Source: Corynebacterium resistens DSM 45100 (lineage in GTDB: Bacteria; Actinomycetota; Actinomycetes; Mycobacteriales; Mycobacteriaceae). From it: 64,000 nt of DNA. Below are positions 1 through 11,325 of this stretch, piece by piece. Made by a program: the position numbers and the translations under genes. Positions within the stretch are counted from its first letter, which is position 1. Each line of letters opens with the position of its first letter. The stretch is from assembly GCF_000177535.2 (NCBI RefSeq), contig NC_015673.1:186001-250000 (forward strand), written 5' to 3'. Below the pieces are notes generated by a model. It was not told the origin of the DNA and did no database searches. It saw only the letters and a list, made by a program, of their open reading frames with translations.

Positions 1-2454
<2,454 letters not shown>

Positions 2455-2458
<4 letters not shown>

Positions 2459-3846
2459 AGGAACTCCTGCAGACGAGGGCGGGTGCCGAAGAAACAGCTC
2501 ACAGCGGCCAAAATGGTCAGCGAAAGAACCAGGTTGGTGATGCGACCAGCTGCCACGCTGCCGTCCACGAGGCTATCTTGCAGACGGGTGCGGTTGTCTT
2601 TGATCAGAGCTTGTAGCTGCTCGTCCAGAATCTTGAAGTTTACGGTGCTGTATTCCGAAGGTTTGGCACCAGGGGTTAGGCGGTAGTCGCCAAGGGCAGT
2701 TTTAATCGCCTTGCCGTACTCGCCGTTGCGAAGATCCGCCACCATCAACGCGTGGGCGTTATCCCAACCGCGAAGAGATTCCCGGGCATTATCCACGCGG
2801 CGTGGGTTGGCGACATCATCGCGGATATCCAGCAGAGTGGAATCGATCTTCTTAACCGAGTTCACAAATTGCTGGTGCCGGTTGTCCGAGTAGTCGCGCT
2901 GCACCAAGCCCAGCGCTTCCTTTGTGCGAGCCTGCTGAACTTCAATCCGCACCTGGGTGAGTTTGGCGAGCGAAGCTGCCGATCTATTCGATGCATCGTC
3001 TGTGCCCATCCAGGTGGCCGCGGAACTAACGCTCGCCCACAACGTTGCGAAGACCATCAACACGGTAGCTAGCACATACCCGAGGTTGAGGCGCCGGTTC
3101 GTCAAGGCCGCCAGCCATAATTGCGCTAAAAGCAGAAAAGCGACCGCGGCAATAAGCCCAGAAAGTGGGAACCACAGTGGAGTGACCAAAGACTGTCGCT
3201 CATCAGTGACTTTGCGACTGGTCCGATCGTGCAACTGTTGGGCTGCCGGAAGCATCTGTCGCTGCATCAGTTCGGAGGCCTGGGTTAGATAAGCGACGCC
3301 CACGGGGTTGCGCAGACGGTCGTGTGTTTGGGCCGTCGAAATCAGCTGCACGTAGTTTGGCAGACTGTTCTGGATCGCGAGGATCAATTGCATATCGTCA
3401 CTCGTGATCTCGTCGATGCCGTGGCTGGCATGAATGACGGCTGCGGATGCCCGCTCGGTGGATTCCATGAACTTTTCACGGGCTTGTGCATCACTATCGT
3501 TTTGCTTCAAGAAGCTGGTGGTAGCGATCGAGTCGGCTTCAGAAAGCGCATTGAACAGTTCTTGGGAAGCGTTCGCTAGGGGTTCAGTTTGAGAAATGAG
3601 TGTGTCGAGTTTCTCGCGACGCTGTTCTGACGAATAGACCATGGCTCCGCCGGCAGCCAGAATGGCGACGATCAAAATGAAAGAAACGATCGTGAGCTGC
3701 CCCGGAGTGGTGCGTGCGAAGCGGAAAAAACGGCGGGGCGCTTCCTTAGTGATGCTTAGGACTCCGCGAAAAGTGCGTGCCTGGGTGGGCGGAACCTCAT
3801 CGTGGTCCATCCACCTATCGACATCGATCGCGGAGTGAGCGGGCAT
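2455..3846 (-). CDS. glnX: GlnX-like membrane signalling protein
   Basis: Integral membrane protein of 463 residues at the head of the glnX-glnH-pknG operon. Four hydrophobic segments are visible, near residues 50-72, 225-250, 258-282 and 435-455. Between them are two long, mostly helical extracytoplasmic regions (about 75-220 and 285-430), which fits a four-helix sensor. In C. glutamicum the homologue is proposed to pass the GlnH signal across the membrane to cytosolic PknG. No enzymatic motif is seen. The ATG start sits 7 bp after a TATAAT -10 box, so the mRNA is probably leaderless. Confidence 0.82.
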
Positions 3847-3853
3847 GGAGAAA

Positions 3854-3859
3854 ATTATA
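3854..3859 (-). promoter_or_regulatory. -10 box for leaderless glnX-glnH-pknG transcript
   Basis: On the minus strand TATAAT ends 7 bp before the glnX ATG, so the predicted transcription start coincides with the start codon. Confidence 0.6.
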
Positions 3860-3950
3860 TACAGCCTGAGGAAACTATTTCAGCCAGATACGGGGAAAGT
3901 GTGGGCAGTTGTCCTGAATGTATAGGTGAATATGTGGCACACTGGCTTGC

Positions 3951-5063
3951 ATGATTAAAGTCAGCCATCTGACCAAGTCATACGGCAACTCACTTGCCGT
4001 CAATAACTTGGATTTTGAAGTAAAGCCAGGAATCGTAACTGGGTTCCTTGGACCAAACGGAGCAGGTAAGTCCACGACGATGCGCATGATCGTCGGTTTG
4101 GATCGCCCCACTAGGGGCACCGCGCTAATTGATGGTAAGGCTTATTCGGATTACACGCGTCCCTTAGAAAAGGTGGGTACGCTGCTCGACGCCAAGTGGA
4201 TGCACCCATCCCGGTCTGCGGCTAACCACCTACGTTGGTTGGCTGCCGCAAACGGAATTTCAAAAAAACGCGTGGATGAAGTTCTAGGCATCGTGGGGCT
4301 GAGCGATGTTGCTGGCCGGAAAGCCGGTGGGTTCTCCTTGGGCATGGGGCAGCGCTTGGGCCTTGCTGCTGCTTTGCTTGGGGACCCTGAGGTTTTGATT
4401 CTCGACGAACCAGTGAACGGGTTGGATCCGGAAGGTATTCGTTGGGTGCGCCAGTTTGTTCGTGCTCTAGCAGCCGAGGGGCGTACTGTCCTCGTGAGTT
4501 CTCACTTGCTGTCGGAGATGGCGCAAACAGCAGATCACCTGATTGTGATCGGTAAAGGCAGGCTTATCGCCGATACTTCCACTCGAGACTTCATCAAGTC
4601 AGCTTCGGAGGCCTCTGTTGTTGTGCGCTCTGATCACCTCACCGAACTTGGTACAGCACTGGAGGAGGAGAACACCGAATTCCACAAGTCGGTGGATGCC
4701 GATGGGCGCCCCACGGTCGTGGTTCCTAACCGCGATAGTGACTGGGTGGGCGCACTGGCATATAGCTACGGCTTGCGATTGCGCGAACTCAGCGAAGTAC
4801 GCCCCAGCTTGGAGGAAGCTTTCATGCGTATGACCGGAGATTCTGTGGAATACCAAGCCAGCGTCTCTCCAAACGGCAAAGGCACGCTAGGAGGCCCAGC
4901 TTCCGTTGTCTCACCTGCTGGAGAAGGCGGAACACAACCGCCGGCCGACCAAAAGCAGTCAGCATCGACTGCGAAGCGTGAAGTTGCGTCACCGGGAGTG
5001 GCGTCATCGGGCGTGGCTAGGAAAGTAACCCCGACTGCCGACGACAAGCCGAAGGGAAAGTAA
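3951..5063 (+). CDS. ABC-2 type exporter, ATP-binding subunit
   Basis: ATPase of 370 residues that should drive export with the permease encoded next to it. Walker A is GPNGAGKST (about residues 34-42), the signature is SLGMGQ (near 129), and Walker B is VLILDEP with a following D-loop. The nucleotide-binding domain spans about 1-215. A C-terminal ATPase-associated domain follows, then a low-complexity Ala/Ser/Pro tail from about 300. Its stop codon abuts the permease ATG, so the two are one operon. The substrate cannot be told; relatives export lantibiotics, drugs or lipids. A CACACT hexamer 7 bp before the ATG may be a leaderless -10 box. Confidence 0.88.
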   Translation: MIKVSHLTKSYGNSLAVNNLDFEVKPGIVTGFLGPNGAGKSTTMRMIVGLDRPTRGTALIDGKAYSDYTRPLEKVGTLLDAKWMHPSRSAANHLRWLAAANGISKKRVDEVLGIVGLSDVAGRKAGGFSLGMGQRLGLAAALLGDPEVLILDEPVNGLDPEGIRWVRQFVRALAAEGRTVLVSSHLLSEMAQTADHLIVIGKGRLIADTSTRDFIKSASEASVVVRSDHLTELGTALEEENTEFHKSVDADGRPTVVVPNRDSDWVGALAYSYGLRLRELSEVRPSLEEAFMRMTGDSVEYQASVSPNGKGTLGGPASVVSPAGEGGTQPPADQKQSASTAKREVASPGVASSGVARKVTPTADDKPKGK

Positions 5064-5876
5064 ATGCTGAATGTAATCAACTCGGAGTGGATCAAACTCC
5101 GCACTACTAAATCCTTGGCGTGGACCACTGGCCTAGTGCTGTTCTTTTCCCTCGGTATGGCGCTATTGATGGGGGGAATGACGGGATATTCTCTCGCTAA
5201 TGATCCCGGGGTTAAAAAAGATCCCGAGCTTTATGCCATCCTTGCCTCTGGAATCTCCGTGGATAGTGCAATCAACGGGCTCACCTTGATTGGCATGATG
5301 ATTATCATCATCCAAGCCGTCATGTTTGTCACCGGTGAATACGGCTCCAATGTTTCTAAGCCGACCTTGCTGGCGACACCAAAGCGAGTGCCTGTACCCT
5401 TCGCGAAGCTGTTGGTTTATGGCGTTTTTGCAACTGTTCTAACCTTTATCACCTCACTGTTGAGCGTTGTCGCGATGCGCTGGGCAGTGGGGTGGAACCT
5501 TGATAACCCACAGCTCATGGAGCAGCTCGACTTCAACGGTGATGCGTGGACGATCATCGGCCGGCTCTGCCTGAAGGTCTTCCTAGTTGTGGCGCTTTCA
5601 ATCGGCGTGGGCTACCTACTGCGCCATACCGCCGGCTCCATTGCATTGTTGCTGCTGTGGCCACTGCTGGTAGAAGGTTTGCTCGTCAGCCTGTTGCCGA
5701 AAATTAAAGATTGGCTGCCACCATACATGCCGTTCAACAACATCGATGAAGCCATCAGTTTGCGCGAGGTTGTGGATGCACCGTGGGGGCAAATCGGTTC
5801 AATAATTTACTTCGCTGCGTGGGCGGTAGCGATTTTTGTTGCGGGTGTAATCGTGCTTCAACGTCGCGATGCCTAG
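5064..5876 (+). CDS. ABC-2 type exporter, permease subunit
   Basis: Membrane protein of 270 residues with about six hydrophobic helices (starting near 18, 75, 115, 165, 190 and 248). This is the layout of an ABC-2 permease. It starts immediately after the stop of the ATPase gene, without a gap, so the two are probably translated together and form one transporter. The N-terminal INSEWIKLRTTKS is typical of these permeases. The gene ends at a strong inverted repeat shared with the convergent marR gene. Substrate unknown. Confidence 0.85.
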   Translation: MLNVINSEWIKLRTTKSLAWTTGLVLFFSLGMALLMGGMTGYSLANDPGVKKDPELYAILASGISVDSAINGLTLIGMMIIIIQAVMFVTGEYGSNVSKPTLLATPKRVPVPFAKLLVYGVFATVLTFITSLLSVVAMRWAVGWNLDNPQLMEQLDFNGDAWTIIGRLCLKVFLVVALSIGVGYLLRHTAGSIALLLLWPLLVEGLLVSLLPKIKDWLPPYMPFNNIDEAISLREVVDAPWGQIGSIIYFAAWAVAIFVAGVIVLQRRDA

Positions 5877-5913
5877 CGATTTGTAGCTTGCGGGGGCGAA
5901 CGTCTTTCCCCTC

Positions 5914-5960
5914 CAACAACAGGCCCCGATCAGCACGCTGCCGATCGGGGCCTGTTGTTG
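5914..5960. terminator. Shared convergent terminator
   Basis: Perfect 18-bp inverted repeat (arms 5914-5931 and 5943-5960, 11-base loop) containing AGGCCCCGATC and its complement. It lies between the converging permease and marR genes. There is no long T tract on either side, so it may work by stem strength in both directions. Confidence 0.75.
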
Positions 5961-5970
5961 GTTGTGTTCC

Positions 5971-6507
5971 CTAGTTCTGGTGGCGCTGAATATCGTCAAT
6001 CAGGGTTTCCGCGGCAATGGACAGATTCCGCAACGCTGGAACACCTCGGCGTAGCTTCGCGATATCGCGCGCATCCATGCGACTGGTGGCCCGGGCGATG
6101 AGCAAAGCCCACTCATCGGTGATGGAGTTCATCATTTCAATGCCGTCGTCCGTGAGATACAGATCTTGAGCGCGCTTATCCTGATCATTAGCCTTGCGCA
6201 GCACAAAACCGTTGTTGATCAAGCGACGCACGGTTGCGGAGACGTTGGAGGCGCGTAGAAAACGTAACCGGGCGATATCGGAGACACCGCAACCGGGGTG
6301 TTGGGAAATGAACTGCAAAACCTCGATCTCTGACTGGGAGATCTCGAGTTTCTGGTTAGGGCGCTCCATCAACCTGCGAATGCCAGAAAGAAAATCGTAG
6401 ACCGATGTGGCGATTTCTGCGACATCAATTTCGGGCAATACCTCTGGTGCGCGATGTCCTCGGATAGCTGGGGTTTCTGGCCGGGCGGCAGCATCGTCGA
6501 TAGCCAT
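5971..6507 (-). CDS. MarR-family transcriptional regulator
   Basis: DNA-binding repressor-type protein of 178 residues. A winged helix-turn-helix occupies about residues 60-125 (SEIEVLQFISQHPGCGVSDIA, then a recognition region RASNVSATVRRLINNGFV and wing DKRAQDLYLT). The first 30 residues are Pro/Glu-rich and probably disordered. It lies convergent to the ABC exporter, so control of that exporter is possible but not shown. Two direct repeats just upstream of its own start could be its operator. Confidence 0.85.
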   Translation of the reverse strand: MAIDDAAARPETPAIRGHRAPEVLPEIDVAEIATSVYDFLSGIRRLMERPNQKLEISQSEIEVLQFISQHPGCGVSDIARLRFLRASNVSATVRRLINNGFVLRKANDQDKRAQDLYLTDDGIEMMNSITDEWALLIARATSRMDARDIAKLRRGVPALRNLSIAAETLIDDIQRHQN

Positions 6508-6528
6508 TGTCTTGGTCTTCCTCTAACT

Positions 6529-6577
6529 AACTTTTATGGGTTACGTATGTTTCTAATCGCTATTGAACTTTTATGGG
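6529..6577. promoter_or_regulatory. Direct repeats AACTTTTATGGG upstream of marR
   Basis: Two identical 12-bp direct repeats at 6529-6540 and 6566-6577, 37 bp apart, in AT-rich DNA directly upstream of the marR start. They are candidate operator half-sites. The rest of 6508-6677 shows no gene. Confidence 0.4.
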
Positions 6578-6677
6578 GAAAAATGACCGAATTCGTTCCA
6601 AATACTTATTGCGAGTCTATCGTTCGGAGCGGATTTCGAGGCCTGGGGCTCGCCGTACACGGTCAAACCGCATGCTG

Positions 6678-8195
6678 CTATTGCAAGGCGCTAGTTAGGC
6701 GCGCAACGTTATCGACGTAACGCTTGTACCACGGGCGCTGTGCCCATTCTTCGCGGGTGAGGGAGTGGGATTCCCGTTTGTATTTATCCGCTTCTTCGCG
6801 CAGTGCGTCCATTAATTCACCTTCGCCAGTCATGACCGTGACTTCGTAGTTCAGTCCGAACGAGCGTGGATCCATGTTGGAGCTACCCATGAGCGCGACC
6901 TCTGCGTCCGCGATCATGAACTTTGTGTGCAATACCTGCGGGGCGGGGTAAAGGTACATCTTTACTCCAGCTCGCAGTAATTCGTTGTAGTAAGAAGCTT
7001 GGGCATGGCCTACAAGGGCCTGATCGGACTTTTCCGAGACGTAGAGCTCAACCTCCACCCCGCGGTAGCAGGCAGTAGTCACTGCTTCCATGAGAGATTC
7101 ATCTGGGATGAAATACGGGCTGACCAATACGAGTTTGTGCTTAGCGTGGTGGCACACGGAAGTGAATAACCTTAGGTTCGGTTCAGTCGTGAAACCAGGA
7201 CCTGATGGTACAACTTGCATGAGGTCGCTGCCGGTATCTTCGAGGTCCACAACCATCTCTTGTTTGCGATGCCCCGGCTTGATAAGCCCCAGCTTCTCAC
7301 CACTTTCCGTGTACCAATCCACGGCGAAGACGGAGTTAATCGTGGTAACTACAGGGCCGGAAACTTCAGCCATAATGTCGTGCCACTGCCGGCCGATGCG
7401 GTGATTCTTCTTGTTCTGGTATTCGGGTTCGATGAGGTTTTGCGAGCCGATGAAGGCTCGCTTGCCATCGACGACCAGAATCTTGCGGTGGTTACGCAGA
7501 TCGGGACGGCGGAAGCGCCAGCGCCATGGCTGTAAAGGCAGCATGACGTGATATTCCACGCCTATTTTCTTCAAGCGTTTGCCTAGGCGACGGTTGCCTT
7601 TGTATTTGTGGCTCCCCAGGTGGTCATAGAGTGCCCGTACTTTAACTCCACGCTGAACCGCGCGTTCGAACGCCGTGAACAAAGGCTCCGTCGTGGAATC
7701 CCAAGCCATGATGTAGATCTCGCAGTGCACGTAGTCTTTTGCTTGGTCGACAAGTTTTGCCATCTCGACGATGGTTTGTCTGTAATCATCGTGGAGCTTA
7801 TGCAGCTTGCCTTCGGTCGCCGGTAGGGAAGTGAGCTCACGGTTGAGCTTCACCAAACTATCGATTTCCGGGCACACTTCGAAGCCATGCGGCACATCGG
7901 GTTCGTCCGCGGCGATTTCTCGAATCTGTTCGTTGGCCTCCTTCTGAATACGGTGACGCCGACGGTTGACATATGGCGAACCCATCAGGAAGAACAAAAG
8001 TAAGCCGAAGAAAGGCACAAGGAATATCGCCAGCAGCCACGCCATGGCCGAAGTCGGTCGACGATCGTGGGGTACCCAACCCAAGGCGGCTATTTTTAAG
8101 CTGTAATCGGCAACGATGAGGAGAACCTGCCACCACTCCAAGTTGTCGGTCAGGTTCATGACCATATTGAGCGGATCTAATAGCTGAAACGACAT
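6678..8195 (-). CDS. cls: Cardiolipin synthase (phospholipase D family)
   Basis: Membrane-bound enzyme of 505 residues that makes cardiolipin by phosphatidyl transfer. Two N-terminal hydrophobic helices (about 18-38 and 48-70) precede two PLD catalytic motifs, HRKILVVDGKRAFIGSQN (about residues 238-255) and HTKFMIADAEVALMGSSN (about 419-436). Length and layout match bacterial Cls. The stop lies about 170 bp from the divergent marR start. The xthA stop lies only 6 bp upstream of this start, so the two genes may be cotranscribed. Confidence 0.93.
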   Translation of the reverse strand: MSFQLLDPLNMVMNLTDNLEWWQVLLIVADYSLKIAALGWVPHDRRPTSAMAWLLAIFLVPFFGLLLFFLMGSPYVNRRRHRIQKEANEQIREIAADEPDVPHGFEVCPEIDSLVKLNRELTSLPATEGKLHKLHDDYRQTIVEMAKLVDQAKDYVHCEIYIMAWDSTTEPLFTAFERAVQRGVKVRALYDHLGSHKYKGNRRLGKRLKKIGVEYHVMLPLQPWRWRFRRPDLRNHRKILVVDGKRAFIGSQNLIEPEYQNKKNHRIGRQWHDIMAEVSGPVVTTINSVFAVDWYTESGEKLGLIKPGHRKQEMVVDLEDTGSDLMQVVPSGPGFTTEPNLRLFTSVCHHAKHKLVLVSPYFIPDESLMEAVTTACYRGVEVELYVSEKSDQALVGHAQASYYNELLRAGVKMYLYPAPQVLHTKFMIADAEVALMGSSNMDPRSFGLNYEVTVMTGEGELMDALREEADKYKRESHSLTREEWAQRPWYKRYVDNVARLTSALQ

Positions 8196-8201
8196 GCTGT
8201 G

Positions 8202-9014
8202 CTATACCTCGTAATCCACGATTACGGGAGCGTGGTCCGAGGCGCCTTTTCCTTTACGCTCATCGCGATCCACGCGGGCTGCGGTAGCGGTGATTCCGCG
8301 AGCATACTGCAGGTCAATGCGCATCCCTTCGCCCTTCGGGAACCGCATAGCCTGATAATCCCAGTAGGTGTACTCGTCTTGGATTAAGGCGGTGGCTTGC
8401 ATGAGTCCGGCTTCTTCGAGAGCTGCTAGGCAGTCTCGTTCATTGGGCGTGACGTGAGTTTTGCCGTTGAAATGGGAGCGATCCCACACATCCTCATCGC
8501 GAGGTGCGATGTTGAAATCGCCCACGAGGCATAATCTGTCTGAGGCAGGTTCTATGGCTTCATCGGCAGTGTCCGCACTGATGGCCTTTGTCGTTCGACC
8601 TCCTGCATAGTCTGCCAGCGCATGGAGCCAGCGCAACTTGTAGGTGTAGTGGGGATCGTGGATCTCACGACCGTTGGGTACGTAAAGGCTCCATACTTCG
8701 ACGCCGCCGCAGTTCGCACCAATCGCCCGGGCCTCCAAGTTTTGTTTCTGAGTGAGGTCTTTATCGAAGCCCGGTTGCCCGAAGTTTGTCTTCACGCTGG
8801 AAAGGCCGACTCGGGAGAGGATTGCCACGCCATTAAAACTGTGCAGACCAAAGTGGGCTTGTTCGTAACCCGTATCGGTGAAATCGGGAAACTGTTGATC
8901 GGTGCACTTGGTTTCCTGGAGGCATAAGACGTCCACATCGGAGCGGGTGAGAAATTCGCGGACCCGCTCTTCTCGGATACGGACAGAGTTAATGTTCCAC
9001 GTGGCGATACGCAT
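8202..9014 (-). CDS. xthA: Exodeoxyribonuclease III
   Basis: DNA repair AP endonuclease/3'-5' exonuclease of 270 residues. Signature elements of the EEP fold are visible: MRIATWNINSVRIR at the N-terminus, CLQETKC near 31-37, LVGDFNIAP, and the C-terminal GASDHAPVIVD. Length is normal. The xthA-GNAT-def order is the same as Rv0427c-Rv0429c in M. tuberculosis. A TACAGT hexamer 7 bp before the ATG suggests a leaderless transcript. Confidence 0.95.
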   Translation of the reverse strand: MRIATWNINSVRIREERVREFLTRSDVDVLCLQETKCTDQQFPDFTDTGYEQAHFGLHSFNGVAILSRVGLSSVKTNFGQPGFDKDLTQKQNLEARAIGANCGGVEVWSLYVPNGREIHDPHYTYKLRWLHALADYAGGRTTKAISADTADEAIEPASDRLCLVGDFNIAPRDEDVWDRSHFNGKTHVTPNERDCLAALEEAGLMQATALIQDEYTYWDYQAMRFPKGEGMRIDLQYARGITATAARVDRDERKGKGASDHAPVIVDYEV

Positions 9015-9021
9015 GAGAATA

Positions 9022-9027
9022 ACTGTA
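9022..9027 (-). promoter_or_regulatory. -10 box for leaderless xthA transcript
   Basis: TACAGT on the minus strand, 7 bp before the xthA ATG. Confidence 0.5.
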
Positions 9028-9100
9028 ACCCGTCGGTTCCCGACCGCGTGAAGCTGGCGCTTATAGCGCCGGGGGATCGTACACCGCTTCGCGCCGAAGG

Positions 9101-10192
9101 CTAATCCTCAAGCACCAAACTGCGTACCCTGTGGTGTTCGGTGAACCCCAAACTGTGGTACAACGCACGCCCTGCGTCATTGGTGCGTAGCACGTCGAGG
9201 TAAGCGCAGTCCGCCCCTTGTTCCCAGCCCCAGCGCAGCAATTGCTGACACATGTAGGTCGCGAGGCCACGGCGTCGGAAAGAAGGAACAACCTCTACGG
9301 CCGAGAATCCCAACATGGTGCGACGGCCACCGTGGGTGACAGTTCCGCGAGAAACAGCGACGAGCTGACCGTCAACGTGCAGGCTGGCGAACCCAAGGGT
9401 GCCTTCGATACGGGCGGTCAGTAGTTCCAACGCATGGGGCGGCAGTGGCTCGCCGCGGAAATTATAGAGCGAGAGCCATTCAGCGCTGGCTTCTTCCGTG
9501 ATGGTGAAAGTGCCGTTGATAATTTCGGCCTGCCCATCTGCGGGAGTAGTTCCACCTTGGCTTTGCAAACGCGGCAGGGTATCAGAATCGCCGAAATCTT
9601 CGGCTTCCGAAAGCTCGCGGAACATGACGATGATATCCGGGCCCGCGTGCCCTTCTAGATGCTCCGCCGTGCGTCCAATTCGATCGGGAATGAGCAGTTG
9701 AGGGGGCAAATTGTGGTGTGCATAGAACTCTCGAATTGCATCGACAGGAACGGGCTGCACGGCAGCTTCCGGGCCCAAGGGAACTGCGGAATTGCTGCGT
9801 TCCGTGATGCCGTCACCTGCGCGTGCTAACCACCCGCCAAACCACTCATTCGCCAGCCCGGGGAATGCTTCGGCCTTGGCTTCTTCGACCGCGCGAATGT
9901 CGCTATTTCTCACGGGCTTGGCGCTGAGAGTTTTCAGGACGATAACACCCCTGGGGTCAATTTCGACATCTCCCTGTTTGCTGCGCACCACTAGTGGTTC
10001 GACGCTGACCAGGGGGCCAATCACATCTTGCGCGCCACCCTTATCGATTTCGGGTAGGTGCCGCACAATTACCCGCACACCCGGGCGAATGGTGACCGGG
10101 TCGGTTCGGCGCGAAACGGGGAAAGGGATCCCGTCAACGCGCCGGGCGCCGGCAGCGGCTGCGGATACTTCGGTGTTGGGGTGCATGGTCAT
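9101..10192 (-). CDS. GNAT-family N-acetyltransferase (Rv0428c-like)
   Basis: Acetyltransferase of about 363 residues with the GNAT fold in its last 130 residues: VVPSFRRRGLATYMCQQLLRW is the acetyl-CoA loop and DAGRALYHSLGF the conserved end. The N-terminal half (VRVIVRHLPEIDKGG..., GDVEIDPRGVIVLK) is the less characterised domain seen in actinobacterial homologues beside def. ATG 10192 is chosen (ATG 10186 is also possible) because the reading frame further upstream overlaps def. The substrate is unknown. Confidence 0.82.
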   Translation of the reverse strand: MTMHPNTEVSAAAAGARRVDGIPFPVSRRTDPVTIRPGVRVIVRHLPEIDKGGAQDVIGPLVSVEPLVVRSKQGDVEIDPRGVIVLKTLSAKPVRNSDIRAVEEAKAEAFPGLANEWFGGWLARAGDGITERSNSAVPLGPEAAVQPVPVDAIREFYAHHNLPPQLLIPDRIGRTAEHLEGHAGPDIIVMFRELSEAEDFGDSDTLPRLQSQGGTTPADGQAEIINGTFTITEEASAEWLSLYNFRGEPLPPHALELLTARIEGTLGFASLHVDGQLVAVSRGTVTHGGRRTMLGFSAVEVVPSFRRRGLATYMCQQLLRWGWEQGADCAYLDVLRTNDAGRALYHSLGFTEHHRVRSLVLED

Positions 10193-10226
10193 AGCAATTT
10201 CAATGGTGGGGGATACGCCTGAGGTT

Positions 10227-10895
10227 TTATTCGCTGTCGGTGGCTTCCTCGTCGAAATCATCGTGGCCGAAAGGATCCGGGTCGGTACCAGGCAGCCAAG
10301 TATTTCCCGCAGCGTTCCACTTTTCTGCCTTGAAGGCTTTCTTCGCGGCGCGCTTGTTGCGCCCAATAAGGACATCCGTGTAGAGGAATCCGTCAAGGTG
10401 CCCAACCTCATGTTGTAGGCAACGGGCGAAAAATCCGTATCCTTCCACGGTGATTGGTTGACCGTTTTCATCGAGGCCCGTCACGCGAGCCCAATCGGCG
10501 CGGCCGGTAGGGAAGGAGTAACCGGGGACGGAAAGGCAGCCTTCCTCGTCAATCTCTTCATCTGGCATGGTCTCGGGAATATCCGAGGTTTCCAGCGTGG
10601 GGTTGATGACACAGCCACGGCGCATGGGGCCGCCGTTAGCCTCAATCTGTTCTTCGGTTAAACGCTCCCCATCAGCGCCTTCGATGTCGGGGCAGTGGTA
10701 CACGAACAGCCGTAGATCCACGCCAACCTGGTTGGCAGCAAGGCCAACTCCATGCGCGCGATCCATCGTTTCGTACATATCGTTAATCAACTGTGTGAGC
10801 TCGGCGGAGGGTGCTTTACCCTCCTGCAATTCGACCGGTTTTGTGGGGTTGTGGAGGACTGGGTCGCCTGCAATAACGATGGGCATGATTGTCAT
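10227..10895 (-). CDS. def: Peptide deformylase
   Basis: Metalloenzyme of 222 residues that removes the N-formyl group from nascent proteins. All three motifs are present: [10 protein letters not shown] (motif 1), EEGCLSVPG with the metal-binding Cys (motif 2) and QHEVGHLDG with the HExxH-type metal site (motif 3). The acidic C-terminal tail ([16 protein letters not shown]) is typical of actinobacterial deformylases. ATG 10895 is chosen because a TAGAAT -10 box ends 7 bp before it, although the reading frame stays open further upstream. Confidence 0.95.
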   Translation of the reverse strand: MTIMPIVIAGDPVLHNPTKPVELQEGKAPSAELTQLINDMYETMDRAHGVGLAANQVGVDLRLFVYHCPDIEGADGERLTEEQIEANGGPMRRGCVINPTLETSDIPETMPDEEIDEEGCLSVPGYSFPTGRADWARVTGLDENGQPITVEGYGFFARCLQHEVGHLDGFLYTDVLIGRNKRAAKKAFKAEKWNAAGNTWLPGTDPDPFGHDDFDEEATDSE

Positions 10896-10902
10896 GCGTT
10901 TA

Positions 10903-10908
10903 ATTCTA
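10903..10908 (-). promoter_or_regulatory. -10 box for leaderless def transcript
   Basis: TAGAAT on the minus strand, ending 7 bp before the def ATG. Confidence 0.55.
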
Positions 10909-10950
10909 AAGGGCGGCGCCGACAACCCCGGCGAGGCAGTCGTTAATATT

Positions 10951-11024
10951 GGGCGAGCTGAACGGTGAGCCGGGAGTGTTGGGCGAGCCGAACGGTGAGC
11001 CGGGAGTGTTGGGTGAATTGAACG
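10951..11024 (+). repeat. 30-bp direct repeat, about 2.5 copies, upstream of the DUF3263 gene
   Basis: Copies at 10951-10980 and 10981-11010 differ by one base, and a partial degenerate copy is at 11011-11024. The repeat lies between the divergent def and DUF3263 genes. In the frame of the downstream gene it would read [10 protein letters not shown] repeats, so it could extend that protein if translation starts at TTG 10949. Confidence 0.85.
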
Positions 11025-11029
11025 TCGAG

Positions 11030-11287
11030 ATGACAAGGATTGTTGAGGGTGATGCGTTGACAAGCGAAGAGAATGCCTTGACACCCGAAGACATTGCCAT
11101 GCTGGATTTTGAGAAGAAGTGGTGGCGGGACCGGCGCGTGAAAAGTGAAATCATTCGCCGTGAGTTCGGGATTAGTCCCACAATTTATTTCCGTAGGCTC
11201 AGTGCGCTTATCGATCGCCCTGAAGCTTTGGAATATGACCCAATTTTGGTGCGGGCTTTACTTCGACGCCGCGATGGGATCGGTTAG
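11030..11287 (+). CDS. DUF3263 protein (Rv0430-like)
   Basis: Small basic protein of 85 residues. The core [20 protein letters not shown] followed by [20 protein letters not shown] matches the DUF3263 family, whose helices look like a DNA-binding helix-turn-helix. It sits between def and the LytR_C gene as in mycobacteria. ATG 11030 is chosen; an upstream TTG at 10949 in the same frame would add a 27-residue repeat tail. Function not established. Confidence 0.78.
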   Translation: MTRIVEGDALTSEENALTPEDIAMLDFEKKWWRDRRVKSEIIRREFGISPTIYFRRLSALIDRPEALEYDPILVRALLRRRDGIG

Positions 11288-11325
11288 GAAATCAGACTGG
11301 CACCCGTGTCGCGCTTGTTAATGGT

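Noticed and set aside
10193..10471. N-terminal extension of the GNAT protein through def
   Set aside because: It would overlap the well-supported def coding region by about 245 bp in another frame and shows no conserved residues.
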